Source: DATBFX01 sp036558305 (GTDB taxonomy: Bacteria; Chloroflexota; Chloroflexia; Thermomicrobiales; UBA6265). Taken from it: a stretch of DNA of 7,667 nucleotides. The translations under genes and the position numbers were made by a program. The stretch is taken from NCBI GenBank assembly GCA_036558305.1, contig DATBFX010000502.1:1-7667 (forward strand). The letters run 5' to 3'. Positions 6,657 through 7,667 of the stretch are shown here, piece after piece (the first letter of the stretch is position 1; each line of letters begins with the position of its first letter). Below the pieces are notes generated by a model that saw only the letters and a list, made by a program, of their open reading frames with translations, was not told the DNA's origin and did no database searches.

Positions 6657-7667
6657 TCAGGAGATCTCGCCGATCGCGACCGGTCGTCCTTCGGCGGCGG
6701 AGCGCTTCGCGGCCGCCTCGATCTTCAGGTGGGCGATGCCGTCGTCGATGTTCGGGACCGGCGTCCGTCCGTCACGGGCCGCTTCGACGAACTCGCGGAC
6801 CTCGCCGGTGTAGCCGTGGACGGTCCGGAAATCGAGCAGGTCGGTCGGCAGTTGGTCGTGCGGCTCCCAGACGTACGGCGACTCGGCGTCGCCCAGGTAG
6901 CCGGTCACCTTGCGCCAGTCGTCGACGACTACCCAACTCTGCCGGCCGGTGATCATCACCCGCTCTTGCACCCGCTCCAGGCAGTTCGTCTGCAAGAACC
7001 CGACCGCCCCGCTTGCGAACTGGAACGAGAGCAACCACGCCTCCTCTTGCGGAATGCTCATGTCCCGGTCTTTGAGCACCTCGGCGTAGCTCAGGGCGCG
7101 CTTGCCGTCGCCCTGGCGGGAGGCGTAGAGGGCGTAGACGGACGTCACGTCCCCCATGAAGAAGCGGGCGAGGTCGAGGTGGTGGCAGGAGAACGCGTTG
7201 AGGAAGTTGTAGACCTCGGGAGCGGCGTACTGCTTGTAGTTGTAGCGCGCCTCGTAGCTGGTGATCGGACCGAACTCGGGGCGATGGATCAGGTCCTGCG
7301 CCCGCAGGTAGGGTTCGGAGAACCGCTTCATGAAGGCGATCATGCACGATTTGCCGGAACGATCGCAGGCTTCCTTGATCGCGTAGGCATCCTCCAGCGA
7401 TTCGGTCGGCGGTTTCTCGATGAACACGGGGAGACTGGCGTTCAGGCAGTCGATGGCGACCCCCGGTTGGTCGCGCGGGTGCAAAACCGCGATCACGCAG
7501 TCGAGGTCTTCCTTCTCGAGCATCTGCCGGTGATCGGTGTAGGAGCGCTCGAAGGCGAAGACCTTCGCGTTGCGCTTGGCGAGGTCCTCTTTGAGATCGC
7601 AGCAGGCGATCAATTCGCCGATCGGCTCCTTCAGCGTCGGCGAGCCGTTGACGCCCAACCGCAGGGC
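6657..7667 (-). CDS. Gfo/Idh/MocA-family oxidoreductase, 5' end cut by window edge
   Basis: 336 residues are visible, and the reading frame stays open to the last base. A TTG at 7658 could be read as a start, but the first visible residues (ALRLGVNGSP) align with residues 22-31 of its downstream paralog (PSLRAAFGGSP region), after that protein's GxGxxA motif. The Rossmann glycine loop and the true start therefore lie just outside the window, about 20 residues upstream. Visible motifs are YTDHRQML (43-50), VFIEKPPTES (81-90), AFMKRFSEPY (111-120), CHHLDLARFFMG (161-172), ASGAVGFLQTNCLE (218-231) and DDWRKVTGYLGD (249-260). These support an NAD(P)-dependent dehydrogenase of the sugar/polyol class. 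By eye about half the residues of the central region from EKPP to FFMG match the gene at 5572-6645, so the two arose by duplication. It ends 11 bp before that gene's GTG. The substrate is unknown. Confidence 0.92.
   Translation of the reverse strand, partial: ALRLGVNGSPTLKEPIGELIACCDLKEDLAKRNAKVFAFERSYTDHRQMLEKEDLDCVIAVLHPRDQPGVAIDCLNASLPVFIEKPPTESLEDAYAIKEACDRSGKSCMIAFMKRFSEPYLRAQDLIHRPEFGPITSYEARYNYKQYAAPEVYNFLNAFSCHHLDLARFFMGDVTSVYALYASRQGDGKRALSYAEVLKDRDMSIPQEEAWLLSFQFASGAVGFLQTNCLERVQERVMITGRQSWVVVDDWRKVTGYLGDAESPYVWEPHDQLPTDLLDFRTVHGYTGEVREFVEAARDGRTPVPNIDDGIAHLKIEAAAKRSAAEGRPVAIGEIS

Noticed and set aside
5215..6813. Long plus-strand open frame (532 codons) antisense to three oxidoreductase genes
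   Set aside because: High-GC coding sequence often leaves an open frame opposite it. The translation has no family motif and runs across gene boundaries of the real genes.
7656..7658. TTG start for the rightmost oxidoreductase at 7658
   Set aside because: The frame stays open to the window edge and alignment with the paralog shows the Rossmann glycine loop is missing, so the real start lies outside.

Overview
This window is a GC-rich (about two-thirds G+C by eye), gene-dense bacterial segment. All seven recognisable genes lie on the minus strand, so transcription runs from the right edge to the left edge. Junctions are very tight: gaps of 11, 2 and 10 bp, overlaps of 11 and 4 bp, and one gap of 47 bp. 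No promoter, terminator, RNA gene, mobile element or CRISPR array is visible. The window looks like the interior of one long operon whose promoter lies beyond base 7667 and whose end lies beyond base 1.

In transcription order there are first four different Gfo/Idh/MocA-family NAD(P)-dependent oxidoreductases: 7667-6657 (5' end cut by the window), 6645-5572, 5582-4467 and 4464-3439. The first two are clear paralogs of each other. The third and fourth are more distant, and each has changes in residues that are normally conserved. Next comes a divergent GroEL/HSP60-type chaperonin (3428-1839), full length but lacking the catalytic Asp398 equivalent and the GGM tail. A seven-repeat Asp-box (BNR) beta-propeller protein (1842-913) follows, joined to the chaperonin by a 4-bp GTGA stop/start overlap. 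Last is the N-terminal half of a gamma-glutamyltransferase-like Ntn hydrolase (865-1), cut by the left edge.

The organism cannot be fixed from this sequence. High GC, many Gfo/Idh/MocA paralogs and an extra HSP60 homolog next to a BNR protein would fit a Chloroflexota (Thermomicrobia-like) or similar environmental bacterium, but this is a weak inference.

The oxidoreductases suggest sugar, polyol or glycoside oxidation in the cytoplasm, and the GGT-like enzyme suggests amide or gamma-glutamyl hydrolysis. The part least explained by known operon types is the chaperonin and propeller pair. A chaperonin predicted to hydrolyse ATP poorly is translationally coupled to a seven-bladed propeller without a signal peptide, which invites the idea of a dedicated chaperonin/client or chaperonin/partner system.
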